Source: an uncultured Clostridia bacterium
GTDB lineage: Bacteria; Bacillota; Clostridia; Tissierellales; Peptoniphilaceae
DNA: 5,588 nt
NCBI GenBank assembly: GCA_947254025.1
Contig: CAMYBS010000041.1
Span: forward strand, 1-5,588
Reading direction: 5' to 3'
In this document: in pieces, positions 1-5,588 of the stretch
Layout: every line of letters begins with the position of its first letter
Numbering within the stretch: the first letter of the stretch is position 1
The notes under the pieces: generated by a model
The model's input: only the letters and a program-made list of their open reading frames with translations
What the model was told of the DNA's origin: nothing
Database searches by the model: none
Made by a program: the position numbers and the translations under genes

Positions 1-476
1 GGATGAGCGTTTAATCTTTCTCTCATCATCTTTAGTGTTCTGTCAAAGTTTGCACCTACAACGTCCATTTTATTTACAAATGCAAGTCTAGGTACACCGT
101 ATTTATCCGCTTGACGCCATACAGTCTCGCTTTGAGGTTCAACCCCCCCCTTAGCGTCATATAAAGCAACCGCACCGTCTAGAACTCTTAGGGAACGTTC
201 AACTTCTACTGTGAAGTCAACGTGGCCCGGTGTATCTATTATGTTGATTCTATGATTCTTCCAATAGCAAGTTGTTGCTGCTGAACCGATAGTGATACCT
301 CTTTCTTGCTCTTGTACCATGAAGTCCATGGTAGCAGCGCCTTCGTGAGTTTCACCTATCTTGTGAATCTTTCCTGTATAATAAAGAATTCTCTCTGTAG
401 TGGTTGTTTTACCTGCGTCAATATGCGCCATAATACCGATGTTTCTGACATCTTTTAGTGCAATTTCTCTTGGCAC
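1..476 (-). CDS. fusA: Elongation factor G, N-terminal part (C-terminus outside window)
   Basis: EF-G is the cytoplasmic GTPase that drives translocation of tRNA and mRNA on the ribosome and, with RRF, ribosome recycling. Only 158 complete codons, most of the G domain, lie in the window. All visible GTPase motifs are present: P-loop AHIDAGKT at residues 17-24, switch I RGITI at 59-63, DTPGH at 81-85 (His85 is the catalytic histidine position) and NKMD at 135-138. [12 protein letters not shown] at 112-123 is typical of bacterial EF-G. The start is GTG at 476-474, giving [20 protein letters not shown]; it sits 7 bases after an AAGGGGG ribosome binding site, and no nearby in-frame ATG fits the family. 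The gene begins 18 bases after rpsG stops, so it is surely cotranscribed with it. One oddity is a run of eight G's in the message at 150-143, encoding part of Lys-Gly-Gly-Val; the frame is intact across it. Identification is secure. Confidence 0.97.
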   Translation of the reverse strand, partial: MPREIALKDVRNIGIMAHIDAGKTTTTERILYYTGKIHKIGETHEGAATMDFMVQEQERGITIGSAATTCYWKNHRINIIDTPGHVDFTVEVERSLRVLDGAVALYDAKGGVEPQSETVWRQADKYGVPRLAFVNKMDVVGANFDRTLKMMRERLNAH

Positions 477-483
477 AAGTTTT

Positions 484-490
484 CCCCCTT
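484..490 (-). promoter_or_regulatory. Ribosome binding site of fusA
   Basis: The minus strand reads AAGGGGG, followed by AAAACTT (7 bases) and the GTG at 476. It departs from the AGGAGG form used by the other three complete genes, but its position decides the GTG start of fusA. Confidence 0.8.
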
Positions 491-494
491 ATTA

Positions 495-965
495 TTAATA
501 TCTATAATGTGCAAATGCTTTATTTGCTTCAGCCATTCTATGAACTTCTTCTCTCTTCTTAACAGAAGCTCCTTGACCGTTGGCTGCATCCATCAACTCT
601 TTTGCTAATCTTTCAGTCATTGTCTTTTCTCCTCTTGCTCTGGAGTATTGTACAAGCCATCTTATTGCTAGAGTTTGTCTTCTTTCAGGTCTTACTTCCA
701 ATGGAACTTGGTAGTTGGCACCACCAATACGTCTTGCCTTAACTTCTAGTACTGGCATGATGTTATTCATAGCCTTGTAGAAGTGTTCAAGAGCGTCTTC
801 ACCTGTCTTTTCTGCAACTATATCAAATGCCCCGTAAACTATGCTTTGAGCTAAGCCTTTTTTGCCGTCAAGCATGATTGAGTTTATTAATTTTGTAACT
901 ACTACATCATTGTATCTTGCGTCAGGCATTACTTCACGTTTAGGCACGTGTCCTCTTCTTGGCAC
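495..965 (-). CDS. rpsG: 30S ribosomal protein S7
   Basis: S7 is the primary assembly protein of the head of the 30S subunit; it binds the 3' major domain of 16S rRNA and lies near the mRNA exit and the E site. The 156-residue product has the usual family length. It shows the MPRRG N-terminus, the S7 signature region at residues 20-39 with LDGKKGLA, and the RNA-binding beta-hairpin region around 76-95 ([20 protein letters not shown]). It ends in AHYRY. The start is GTG at 965-963, fixed by an AAGGAGGG site 8 bases upstream and by the conserved first residues. rpsL ends 123 bases upstream and fusA starts 18 bases downstream. In E. coli S7 represses its own operon by binding the rpsL-rpsG spacer; the structured spacer here makes something similar possible but unproven. 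No unusual residues were seen. Confidence 0.98.
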   Translation of the reverse strand: MPRRGHVPKREVMPDARYNDVVVTKLINSIMLDGKKGLAQSIVYGAFDIVAEKTGEDALEHFYKAMNNIMPVLEVKARRIGGANYQVPLEVRPERRQTLAIRWLVQYSRARGEKTMTERLAKELMDAANGQGASVKKREEVHRMAEANKAFAHYRY

Positions 966-973
966 TTTTTCTT

Positions 974-981
974 CCCTCCTT
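974..981 (-). promoter_or_regulatory. Ribosome binding site of rpsG
   Basis: The minus strand reads AAGGAGGG, then AAGAAAAA (8 bases), then the GTG start. This near-ideal site compensates for the non-ATG start and fixes residue 1 of S7. I saw no upstream stretch complementary to it, so it looks unpaired in the simple folds I could draw. Confidence 0.88.
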
Positions 982-998
982 AACTATATTAGTAGATT

Positions 999-1043
999 CA
1001 TTGGTACTCGGCAAATCTCTAAAAGCCGTCTAGCGCCAAAATG
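999..1043 (-). promoter_or_regulatory. Candidate stem-loop in rpsL-rpsG spacer, possible S7 translational control site
   Basis: In the minus-strand RNA a lower stem forms between CAUUUUGG (1043-1036) and CCAAUG (1004-999), giving six pairs with two bulged U's. An asymmetric internal loop follows (CGCUAGA against AGUA). An upper four-pair stem forms between CGGC (1028-1025) and GCCG (1012-1009), closing a 12-base loop. The element ends 17 bases before the rpsG ribosome binding site. It occupies the position of the S7 repressor site in the E. coli str operon, which is the reason for suggesting autoregulation. The stems are short, and a competing pairing exists (AAGAGC at 1048-1043 with GCUUUU at 1026-1021), so the fold is tentative. 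Confidence 0.35.
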
Positions 1044-1057
1044 CTCTTCATCTATTT

Positions 1058-1070
1058 AATGCTTTGCATT
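1058..1070 (-). repeat. Small perfect inverted repeat in rpsL-rpsG spacer
   Basis: AATGC and GCATT flank a three-base centre, giving a five-pair hairpin (RNA AAUGC-AAA-GCAUU) 18 bases after the rpsL stop. No U-run follows it, so it is not an intrinsic terminator. It could protect the rpsL 3' end or form part of a larger spacer structure with the 999-1043 element; it could also be chance in an AT-rich spacer. Confidence 0.4.
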
Positions 1071-1088
1071 TCAACGACTAAAATTTCT

Positions 1089-1511
1089 TTACTTCTTTTC
1101 TTCTTTAGGTTTCTTAGAACCGTATTTAGACCTACTTTGTTTTCTGTTTTCAACTCCGGCAGTATCAAGTGTACCTCTAATTATGTGGTAACGAACGCCG
1201 GGAAGGTCTTTTACTCTTCCACCTCTTATAAGAACAACACTGTGCTCTTGTAAGTTGTGACCAATTCCTGGAATGTAAGCTGAAACTTCATATCCGTTAA
1301 CTAGTCTAACTTTAGCAACTTTTCTTAGGGCAGAGTTTGGCTTCTTAGGTGTAACTGTCTTTACAGCAACACATACTCCTCTTTTTTGTGGAGCATTTAC
1401 TAAAGATTGTCTCTTCTTAAGTGAGTTATAAGTTGTATCTAAAGCTGGTGATTTAGATTTGTAAACTACTTTTGATCTTCCTTTTCTGATCAATTGATTA
1501 ATCGTTGGCAT
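1089..1511 (-). CDS. rpsL: 30S ribosomal protein S12
   Basis: S12 sits at the 30S decoding centre and controls tRNA selection accuracy; it is the classic target of streptomycin-resistance mutations. The product has 140 residues. It is the long Gram-positive form, with about 14 extra residues (near 25-40) relative to E. coli, plus a lysine- and glutamate-rich C-terminus. [11 protein letters not shown] lies at 54-64 and [15 protein letters not shown] at 84-98, followed by [11 protein letters not shown] at 99-109. Lys56 and Lys101, equivalent to E. coli Lys42 and Lys87, are both present, so the gene looks streptomycin-sensitive at these sites. Asp102 matches the residue that carries beta-methylthio modification in E. 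coli. The start is ATG at 1511, giving [12 protein letters not shown]; an in-frame TTG one codon earlier would lie too close to the ribosome binding site. It follows ybxF by 24 bases. Confidence 0.98.
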   Translation of the reverse strand: MPTINQLIRKGRSKVVYKSKSPALDTTYNSLKKRQSLVNAPQKRGVCVAVKTVTPKKPNSALRKVAKVRLVNGYEVSAYIPGIGHNLQEHSVVLIRGGRVKDLPGVRYHIIRGTLDTAGVENRKQSRSKYGSKKPKEEKK

Positions 1512-1517
1512 CAAAGC

Positions 1518-1525
1518 ACCTCCTT
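1518..1525 (-). promoter_or_regulatory. Ribosome binding site of rpsL
   Basis: The minus strand reads AAGGAGGT. Seven bases separate GGAGG from the ATG at 1511, but only four from the TTG at 1514. The spacing supports the ATG and hence the canonical MPTINQ N-terminus. Confidence 0.88.
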
Positions 1526-1535
1526 ACATAAAAAT

Positions 1536-1778
1536 TTATTTTAATAAAGCAGCGGCAGCTGCGTTTATTTCAATACCACAGAGCTTTCCTAACTCTTCTT
1601 TTGTGTTTATATAAACAACATCAACAGAGTTTTTACTTGCTTCCTTTTCGATAAGTGACTTAATGTCCTTATCTGCATCAAGAGCGATAAAAACCTGTTT
1701 GAATAGATCGGATTTTAGCCCTCTTATTACCTGTTTAAACCCAACAACACTGCTAGGCCCCAAGGTGTCGGTATCCAT
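1536..1778 (-). CDS. ybxF: L7Ae-family kink-turn RNA-binding protein (YbxF type)
   Basis: This 80-residue protein belongs to the L7Ae/L30e family, which binds kink-turn RNA. The Bacillus subtilis relative (YbxF, also called RplGB) lies at the same place between rpoC and rpsL, has nearly the same length, and is reported to associate with ribosomes. Its exact cellular role is not settled. Visible family features are GFKQVIRG at 13-20 (the KQ pair belongs to the RNA-contacting helix), the strand QVFIALDAD at 28-36 and LGKLCGIE at 63-70, followed by an alanine-rich end (INAAAAALLK). I chose ATG at 1778 because AAAGGAGG lies 7 bases upstream. A longer frame from a GTG at 1820 would add 14 residues, but these would be encoded by the ribosome binding site and leader and do not match the family. 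Gene symbol is by position and similarity. Confidence 0.92.
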   Translation of the reverse strand: MDTDTLGPSSVVGFKQVIRGLKSDLFKQVFIALDADKDIKSLIEKEASKNSVDVVYINTKEELGKLCGIEINAAAAALLK

Positions 1779-1785
1779 TAAGCAT

Positions 1786-1793
1786 CCTCCTTT
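1786..1793 (-). promoter_or_regulatory. Ribosome binding site of ybxF
   Basis: The minus strand reads AAAGGAGG, then ATGCTTA (7 bases), then ATG at 1778. It selects the 80-residue product over the longer reading frame. Confidence 0.88.
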
Positions 1794-1806
1794 AGCTCTA
1801 TTAATA

Positions 1807-1822
1807 GCGTGAACTTTCACAC
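1807..1822 (-). promoter_or_regulatory. 5'-end hairpin of the predicted ybxF-rpsL transcript
   Basis: The RNA GUGUGA-AAGU-UCACGC folds into a six-pair stem (one U-G pair) with a four-base loop. It starts at or within two bases of the transcription start predicted from the promoter at 1858-1830. A hairpin at the extreme 5' end commonly protects mRNA from 5'-dependent decay, so a stabilising role is plausible. This is inference from position and base pairing only. Confidence 0.45.
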
Positions 1823-1829
1823 ATAAAGA

Positions 1830-1858
1830 ATTGTACCACGCATTACGGAAAAAGTCAA
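1830..1858 (-). promoter_or_regulatory. SigA-type promoter for ybxF-rpsL-rpsG-fusA
   Basis: The minus strand has TTGACT at 1858-1853 (5 of 6 to the -35 consensus), a 17-base spacer, and TACAAT at 1835-1830 (5 of 6 to the -10 consensus). TGG directly before the -10 makes it an extended -10. Start of transcription is expected near 1824-1822. The spacing and match are good enough to expect strong vegetative transcription. It would let the str genes be expressed apart from rpoBC. Its -35 lies within the 41-base palindrome beside it, which could allow repression or coupling. Confidence 0.82.
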
Positions 1859-1894
1859 GATAATTTTAGTTAAATTTAAGTAAAATATCTTGAC
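1849..1894 (-). terminator. Terminator-like 41-base imperfect palindrome plus T5 after rpoC
   Basis: On the minus strand GTCAAGAT (1894-1887) pairs with ATCTTGAC (1861-1854). After one bulged T, ATTTTA pairs with TAAAAT. After a C-C mismatch, the TTAAATTTAA centre closes the loop. About 17 RNA pairs result, followed at once by five T's (1853-1849). This has the form of an intrinsic terminator at the end of rpoBC. The stem is AT-rich and the T-run short, so termination is probably partial. The same DNA could instead be an operator, because the descending arm carries TTGAC of the downstream -35. Which role applies cannot be decided from sequence alone. Confidence 0.55.
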
Positions 1895-1904
1895 AGTCTC
1901 CGCT

Positions 1905-1925
1905 TATATTTAATTGTTAAATATA
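1905..1925 (-). repeat. Perfect A/T-only inverted repeat touching the rpoC stop codon
   Basis: TATATTTAA and TTAAATATA flank a three-base centre, giving nine perfect pairs immediately after the TAG stop of rpoC. There is no GC pair and no following U-run, so it is a weak hairpin and not a terminator by itself. It may act with the larger palindrome 10 bases further on as a 3'-end barrier, or be an AT-rich coincidence. Confidence 0.45.
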
Positions 1926-4900
1926 CTATTTGTCCTTAGAAGACTTCTTTTCTTTCTCTTCGCTTAGTAGGTCTTTAATAATCTTATCTAGCTCTGCTCT
2001 ATCTGAAACGTCGTTTCTTTCTTCACTAGTTTCTTCGTCTTCTTTAGTCTTCTTAGGTTCCTTTTCATCTTCATCAAAGTCTTTGAACAAGTCAGTGTCA
2101 TCTATCTCTCTTCTCTTTCTCTTAAGTTCTTCTTCCATTTGCTTCTTTAAAACTGTTTCGTCTTCTTTAACTTTGATGTTTCTATATTTAAGCATACCTG
2201 TACCTGCTGGTATGATCTTACCTATGATAACGTTTTCCTTAAGTCCTACTAGCTCGTCCTTCTTACCTCTGATAGCTGCTTCTGTTAATACTCTTGTTGT
2301 CTCTTGGAATGAAGCTGCTGATAAGAATGAATCTGTTGCAAGTGATGACTTAGATATACCAAGTAGTATTCTCTTGCCTTCTGCAGGAACCTTGCCTTCT
2401 TCTTTAAGCTTTTTGTTTTCGTGTATAAAGTCGTATATATTAACTAGTGCTCCTGGTAGGAAGGACGAATCGTTTTGTGCTTCTATCCTTACCTTCTTAA
2501 GCATTTGCTTACAGATGATTTCAATGTGCTTGTCATTGATATCGATACCTGTCATTCTATATACTCTTTGAACTTCTTTTATAATATAGTCTTCAACGCC
2601 TTCTACACCAAGAACCTTCATAATTTCTTGAGGTGATGCGTTACCTTCTGTGATTTCTTTACCTTTTTCGATGTAGTCGCCTTCGTGAACTTTAAGTCTT
2701 GCAGCATAGTTTACAGGATGATCAACCGCGATGCCTTCTTTATCGTCTGTTATAACAACAACTCTTTGTTGTGGATCGTCTTCATTGATTGAAACTATAC
2801 CTGAAATTTGTGCAATTTGTGCTTGTCCTTTTGGCTTTCTTGCTTCGAAAAGTTCTTCAACTCTTGGAAGACCTTGTGTGATGTCGTCTGCATTGGCAAC
2901 CCCACCAGAGTGGAAGTTTCTCATTGTAAGCTGTGTACCTGGCTCACCTATAGATTGAGCTGCAATGATACCTACTGACTCACCAATGTTAACGTTAGTT
3001 CCTGTTGCAAGGTTCCTTCCGTAGCATTTAGCGCAAACGCCATGCTTTGTTTGACAAGTAAGAACGCTTCTTACTTTAACTTCTTCTATGCCAATTTCTT
3101 GAATGAAGTGAGCTGTCTTTTCGTCTATTAGTTCGTCTTTCTTAACTATAACAGAGCCGTCTTTTGGATTAATTACGTCTTCAAAAGCGTATCTGCCGAT
3201 TAATCTTTCTTCTAGTTCTTCAAGAACTTCCTTGCCATCTCTAATAGTTCTAACTGTATGTCCTTCATCAGTATGGCAGTCATCTTCTGTTACTATAACG
3301 TCTTGAGAAACGTCTACTAGTCTTCTAGTTAGGTAACCAGAGTCTGCTGTCTTTAAGGCAATGTCTGATAGACCCTTTCTGGAACCGTGTGATGATAGGA
3401 AGAACTCTAGTACTGATAGTCCCTCTCTAAAGTTTGACTTGATAGGGATTTCTACTGTCTTACCAGTTGATGATGCCATCAGACCACGCATACCGCCTAA
3501 TTGACGAATTTGGTTCTTACTACCTCTGGCTCCTGAATCCGCCATGATGAAGATATTGTTAAGTGGGTCTAGTGACTTCATTAAGGCTTCTGTAACTTCA
3601 TCTGTAATGCCGTTCCAGATATTGATAACGCCTTCATATCTTTCTTCTTCAGTCATGAAACCTTCTCTGTATACTTTTTCATACTTTTCAACTTCTTTTT
3701 GCGCCTTTTCTATAAGCTCAGTCTTTTCCTTAGGAACAACAACGTCCGCCATTGATATAGATACTGCAGAAAGCGTTGAGTGTTTGTAACCAGTTGATTT
3801 TATGTGGTCTAAAAGCTTGCTTGTAACAATGTTACCGTGCTTTTGATAGCACTTGTCAAGTATAGTTCCAAGTGTCTTCTTTGAAACAACTCTATCGATT
3901 TCAAGTGAGTATGGATCAGTCTCTCTATCTACAAAGCCAAGGTCTTGAGGTATCTTCTTGTTAAGTATGAATCTACCAACAGTTGATTCTACAAGTTTAC
4001 CTCTGTCTTCCTCGTCAAGTTTTACTCTAACTCTAACTTTTGCATGTAAGTCGATTAATCCAAGCTCATAAGCTTTTATCATTTCATCGTAATCTTGGAA
4101 GATGTGGCCTGAGCCCTTGCTTCCTTCGATGTCAAGTGTCATATAGTAACAGCCTAGTACCATGTCTTGTGATGGTATTGAAATTGGTTTACCATCCTTT
4201 GGTGCTAAGATGTTGTTTATTGAAAGCATTAGTAGTCTTGCTTCAGCTTGTGCTTCTATGGATAGTGGCAAATGGACAGCCATTTGGTCACCGTCGAAGT
4301 CCGCGTTATATGCTGAACATACAAGTGGATGAAGCTTGATAGCCTTACCTTCTACTAAGACTGGTTCAAAAGCTTGGATACCAAGTCTGTGTAGAGTCGG
4401 TGCTCTGTTTAGTAGTACTGGATGATCCTTGATTACATATTCAAGTACGTCCCAGATATCTGATTTCGCTCTCTCAACCATCCTCTTAGCGCTCTTAATG
4501 TTGTGAGCCTTGCCTGTTTCAACAAGTCTTCTCATAACAAATGGCTTGAATAGTTCTAGCGCCATCATCTTAGGAAGACCGCATTGGTAGAACTTAAGCT
4601 TTGGTCCTACAACAATTACAGATCTACCTGAGTAGTCAACTCTCTTACCTAGTAAGTTTTGTCTAAATCTACCTTGCTTACCCTTTATCATGTCGGATAG
4701 AGACTTAAGTGGTCTGTTGCCAGGACCTGTTACTGCTCTTCCGCGTCTACCGTTATCAATTAGCGCGTCAACAGCTTCTTGAAGCATTCTCTTTTCGTTT
4801 CTTGTAATGATTTCTGGTGCTGATAGTTCAAGAAGTCTTCTAAGTCTGTTGTTTCTGTTGATAACTCTTCTATATAAATCGTTTAAGTCGCTTGTCGCAA

Positions 4901-5588
4901 ATCTACCGCCATCTAGTTGAACCATAGGTCTTAAGTCTGGTGGTATAACTGGAAGTGCTTCGATAACCATCCACTCAGGTCTGTTGCCTGATTGTCTGAA
5001 TGATTCGATAGTTTCAAGCTTTCTTAAAACTTTGATCTTCTTTTGTGTGGATGCGCCTTCTAGTTCTTCGTTTAATTCTTGTGCTTCTTTATCTAGGTCT
5101 ATCGCTTTCAAAAGCTCAAGTATAGCTTCTGCACCCATCCTTGCATCGAATGAGCCGTAGCCAAATTCTTTTACAGCTTCTGAATATTCTTGTTCATTTA
5201 AGATTTGTTTGTATCTTAGGCCAGTATTGCCTGGGTCCATAACTATATATGATGCAAAATATACAACGTGCTCTAGCTCTTTTGGTGAAACGTCAAGTAC
5301 TATGGCTATCCTTGAAGGTGTTCCTTTAAGGTACCATATATGTGTACATGGGCTAGCTAATTCAATGTGGCCCATCCTTTCACGTCTTACCTTTGCTCTT
5401 GTAATCTCAACGCCGCACTTATCGCATATCATGCCTTTATATCTAATCTTGTTGTATTTACCGCAGTGACAAGTCCAGTCTTTTACAGGTCCAAATATCT
5501 TTTCACAGAACAAGCCTTCTGCTTCTGGCTTTAATGTTCTGTAATTTATTGTTTCTGGTTTTTTAACTTCTCCCTTAGACCATGCTCT
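1926..5588 (-). CDS. rpoC: DNA-directed RNA polymerase beta' subunit (N-terminal residues outside window)
   Basis: RpoC forms one pincer of RNA polymerase and supplies the catalytic magnesium site. The window holds 1220 residues and the TAG stop; the frame is open through the edge, where [20 protein letters not shown] shows only about 20 residues are missing. Numbering from the edge, the first zinc site has Cys40, Cys42, Cys55 and Cys58. The clamp coiled coil, the main sigma-binding surface, lies near 240-283. NADFDGDQM at 428-436 holds the catalytic Asp430, Asp432 and Asp434. The bridge helix is near 732-765, the second zinc site is Cys771, Cys845, Cys852 and Cys855, and the trigger loop [11 protein letters not shown] includes Met889, Arg890 and His893. 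It lacks the large trigger-loop insertion of E. coli, as expected for Bacillota. The conserved core ends near [13 protein letters not shown]; about 80 strongly charged residues (1141-1220) follow, longer than the short tail of B. subtilis. rpoB should lie upstream. Confidence 0.98.
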   Translation of the reverse strand, partial: RAWSKGEVKKPETINYRTLKPEAEGLFCEKIFGPVKDWTCHCGKYNKIRYKGMICDKCGVEITRAKVRRERMGHIELASPCTHIWYLKGTPSRIAIVLDVSPKELEHVVYFASYIVMDPGNTGLRYKQILNEQEYSEAVKEFGYGSFDARMGAEAILELLKAIDLDKEAQELNEELEGASTQKKIKVLRKLETIESFRQSGNRPEWMVIEALPVIPPDLRPMVQLDGGRFATSDLNDLYRRVINRNNRLRRLLELSAPEIITRNEKRMLQEAVDALIDNGRRGRAVTGPGNRPLKSLSDMIKGKQGRFRQNLLGKRVDYSGRSVIVVGPKLKFYQCGLPKMMALELFKPFVMRRLVETGKAHNIKSAKRMVERAKSDIWDVLEYVIKDHPVLLNRAPTLHRLGIQAFEPVLVEGKAIKLHPLVCSAYNADFDGDQMAVHLPLSIEAQAEARLLMLSINNILAPKDGKPISIPSQDMVLGCYYMTLDIEGSKGSGHIFQDYDEMIKAYELGLIDLHAKVRVRVKLDEEDRGKLVESTVGRFILNKKIPQDLGFVDRETDPYSLEIDRVVSKKTLGTILDKCYQKHGNIVTSKLLDHIKSTGYKHSTLSAVSISMADVVVPKEKTELIEKAQKEVEKYEKVYREGFMTEEERYEGVINIWNGITDEVTEALMKSLDPLNNIFIMADSGARGSKNQIRQLGGMRGLMASSTGKTVEIPIKSNFREGLSVLEFFLSSHGSRKGLSDIALKTADSGYLTRRLVDVSQDVIVTEDDCHTDEGHTVRTIRDGKEVLEELEERLIGRYAFEDVINPKDGSVIVKKDELIDEKTAHFIQEIGIEEVKVRSVLTCQTKHGVCAKCYGRNLATGTNVNIGESVGIIAAQSIGEPGTQLTMRNFHSGGVANADDITQGLPRVEELFEARKPKGQAQIAQISGIVSINEDDPQQRVVVITDDKEGIAVDHPVNYAARLKVHEGDYIEKGKEITEGNASPQEIMKVLGVEGVEDYIIKEVQRVYRMTGIDINDKHIEIICKQMLKKVRIEAQNDSSFLPGALVNIYDFIHENKKLKEEGKVPAEGKRILLGISKSSLATDSFLSAASFQETTRVLTEAAIRGKKDELVGLKENVIIGKIIPAGTGMLKYRNIKVKEDETVLKKQMEEELKRKRREIDDTDLFKDFDEDEKEPKKTKEDEETSEERNDVSDRAELDKIIKDLLSEEKEKKSSKDK

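Noticed and set aside
143..150. Frameshift in fusA at the G run
   Set aside because: Translating through the eight G's keeps [16 protein letters not shown] in frame on both sides, so there is no frameshift in the sequence as given.
1058..1070. Intrinsic terminator between rpsL and rpsG
   Set aside because: The stem is only five pairs and no U-run follows, so it cannot be called a terminator.
1512..1514. TTG start one codon before the rpsL ATG
   Set aside because: It is only four bases from GGAGG, and the family begins MPTINQ at the following ATG.
1779..1820. Longer ybxF product starting at GTG 1820
   Set aside because: The extra 14 residues are encoded by the leader hairpin and ribosome binding site, and the start would lie only a few bases from the predicted transcript 5' end with no ribosome binding site.
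1890..1918. Plus-strand TTGACA as part of an antisense promoter toward rpoC
   Set aside because: It is the mirrored palindrome arm. No acceptable -10 is found at 15-19 bases spacing; TATATT lies only 9 bases away.
1930..2571. Plus-strand open frame of 213 codons opposite the 3' end of rpoC
   Set aside because: It is the antisense of the charged RpoC tail: lysine/glutamate codons read backwards give Ser, Leu and Phe runs. It has no family resemblance and lies over a clearly real gene. The other plus-strand frames at 862-1253, 2731-2958, 3544-3789, 4040-4339 and 5209-5469 fail in the same way.
5511..5513. TTG as a possible start of RpoC
   Set aside because: The frame continues without a stop to the window edge, and the 25 upstream residues are conserved beta' sequence, so this is an internal leucine codon.

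Overview
The window holds the rpoC-str segment of a low-GC Gram-positive genome, with every gene on the minus strand. In transcription order (high to low coordinates) it contains rpoC (5' end outside the window), a small L7Ae/YbxF-type RNA-binding protein, rpsL (S12), rpsG (S7) and the first 158 codons of fusA (EF-G). The order rpoC-ybxF-rpsL-rpsG-fusA is the classic Bacillota arrangement. The AT-rich codon use, purine-rich AGGAGG-type ribosome binding sites and the long Gram-positive form of S12 agree with this. A clostridial or related anaerobic Bacillota lineage is my best guess, and genus cannot be read from these genes.

Layout: 5588-1926 is rpoC, intact from near its N-terminus, with all metal-binding and catalytic motifs and an unusual charged C-terminal tail. 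1925-1779 is a 147-base gap dense with signals: an all-A/T hairpin touching the rpoC stop, a 41-base imperfect palindrome followed by five T's, a strong extended -10 promoter whose -35 lies inside that palindrome, a small hairpin at the predicted transcript start, and the ybxF ribosome binding site. 1778-1536 is ybxF and 1511-1089 is rpsL. 1088-966 is a 123-base gap with a candidate RNA structure in the place where S7 represses translation in Escherichia coli. 965-495 is rpsG, and 476-1 is fusA.

The genes together make core transcription and translation machinery: the RNA polymerase beta' subunit, two small-subunit ribosomal proteins, a kink-turn-binding ribosome-associated protein and the translocation GTPase. 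I found no mobile element, CRISPR array, tRNA, rRNA or defence gene. The core genes are ordinary. The parts worth a second look are the two intergenic regions and the beta' C-terminal tail. I did not find a novel multi-gene system here.
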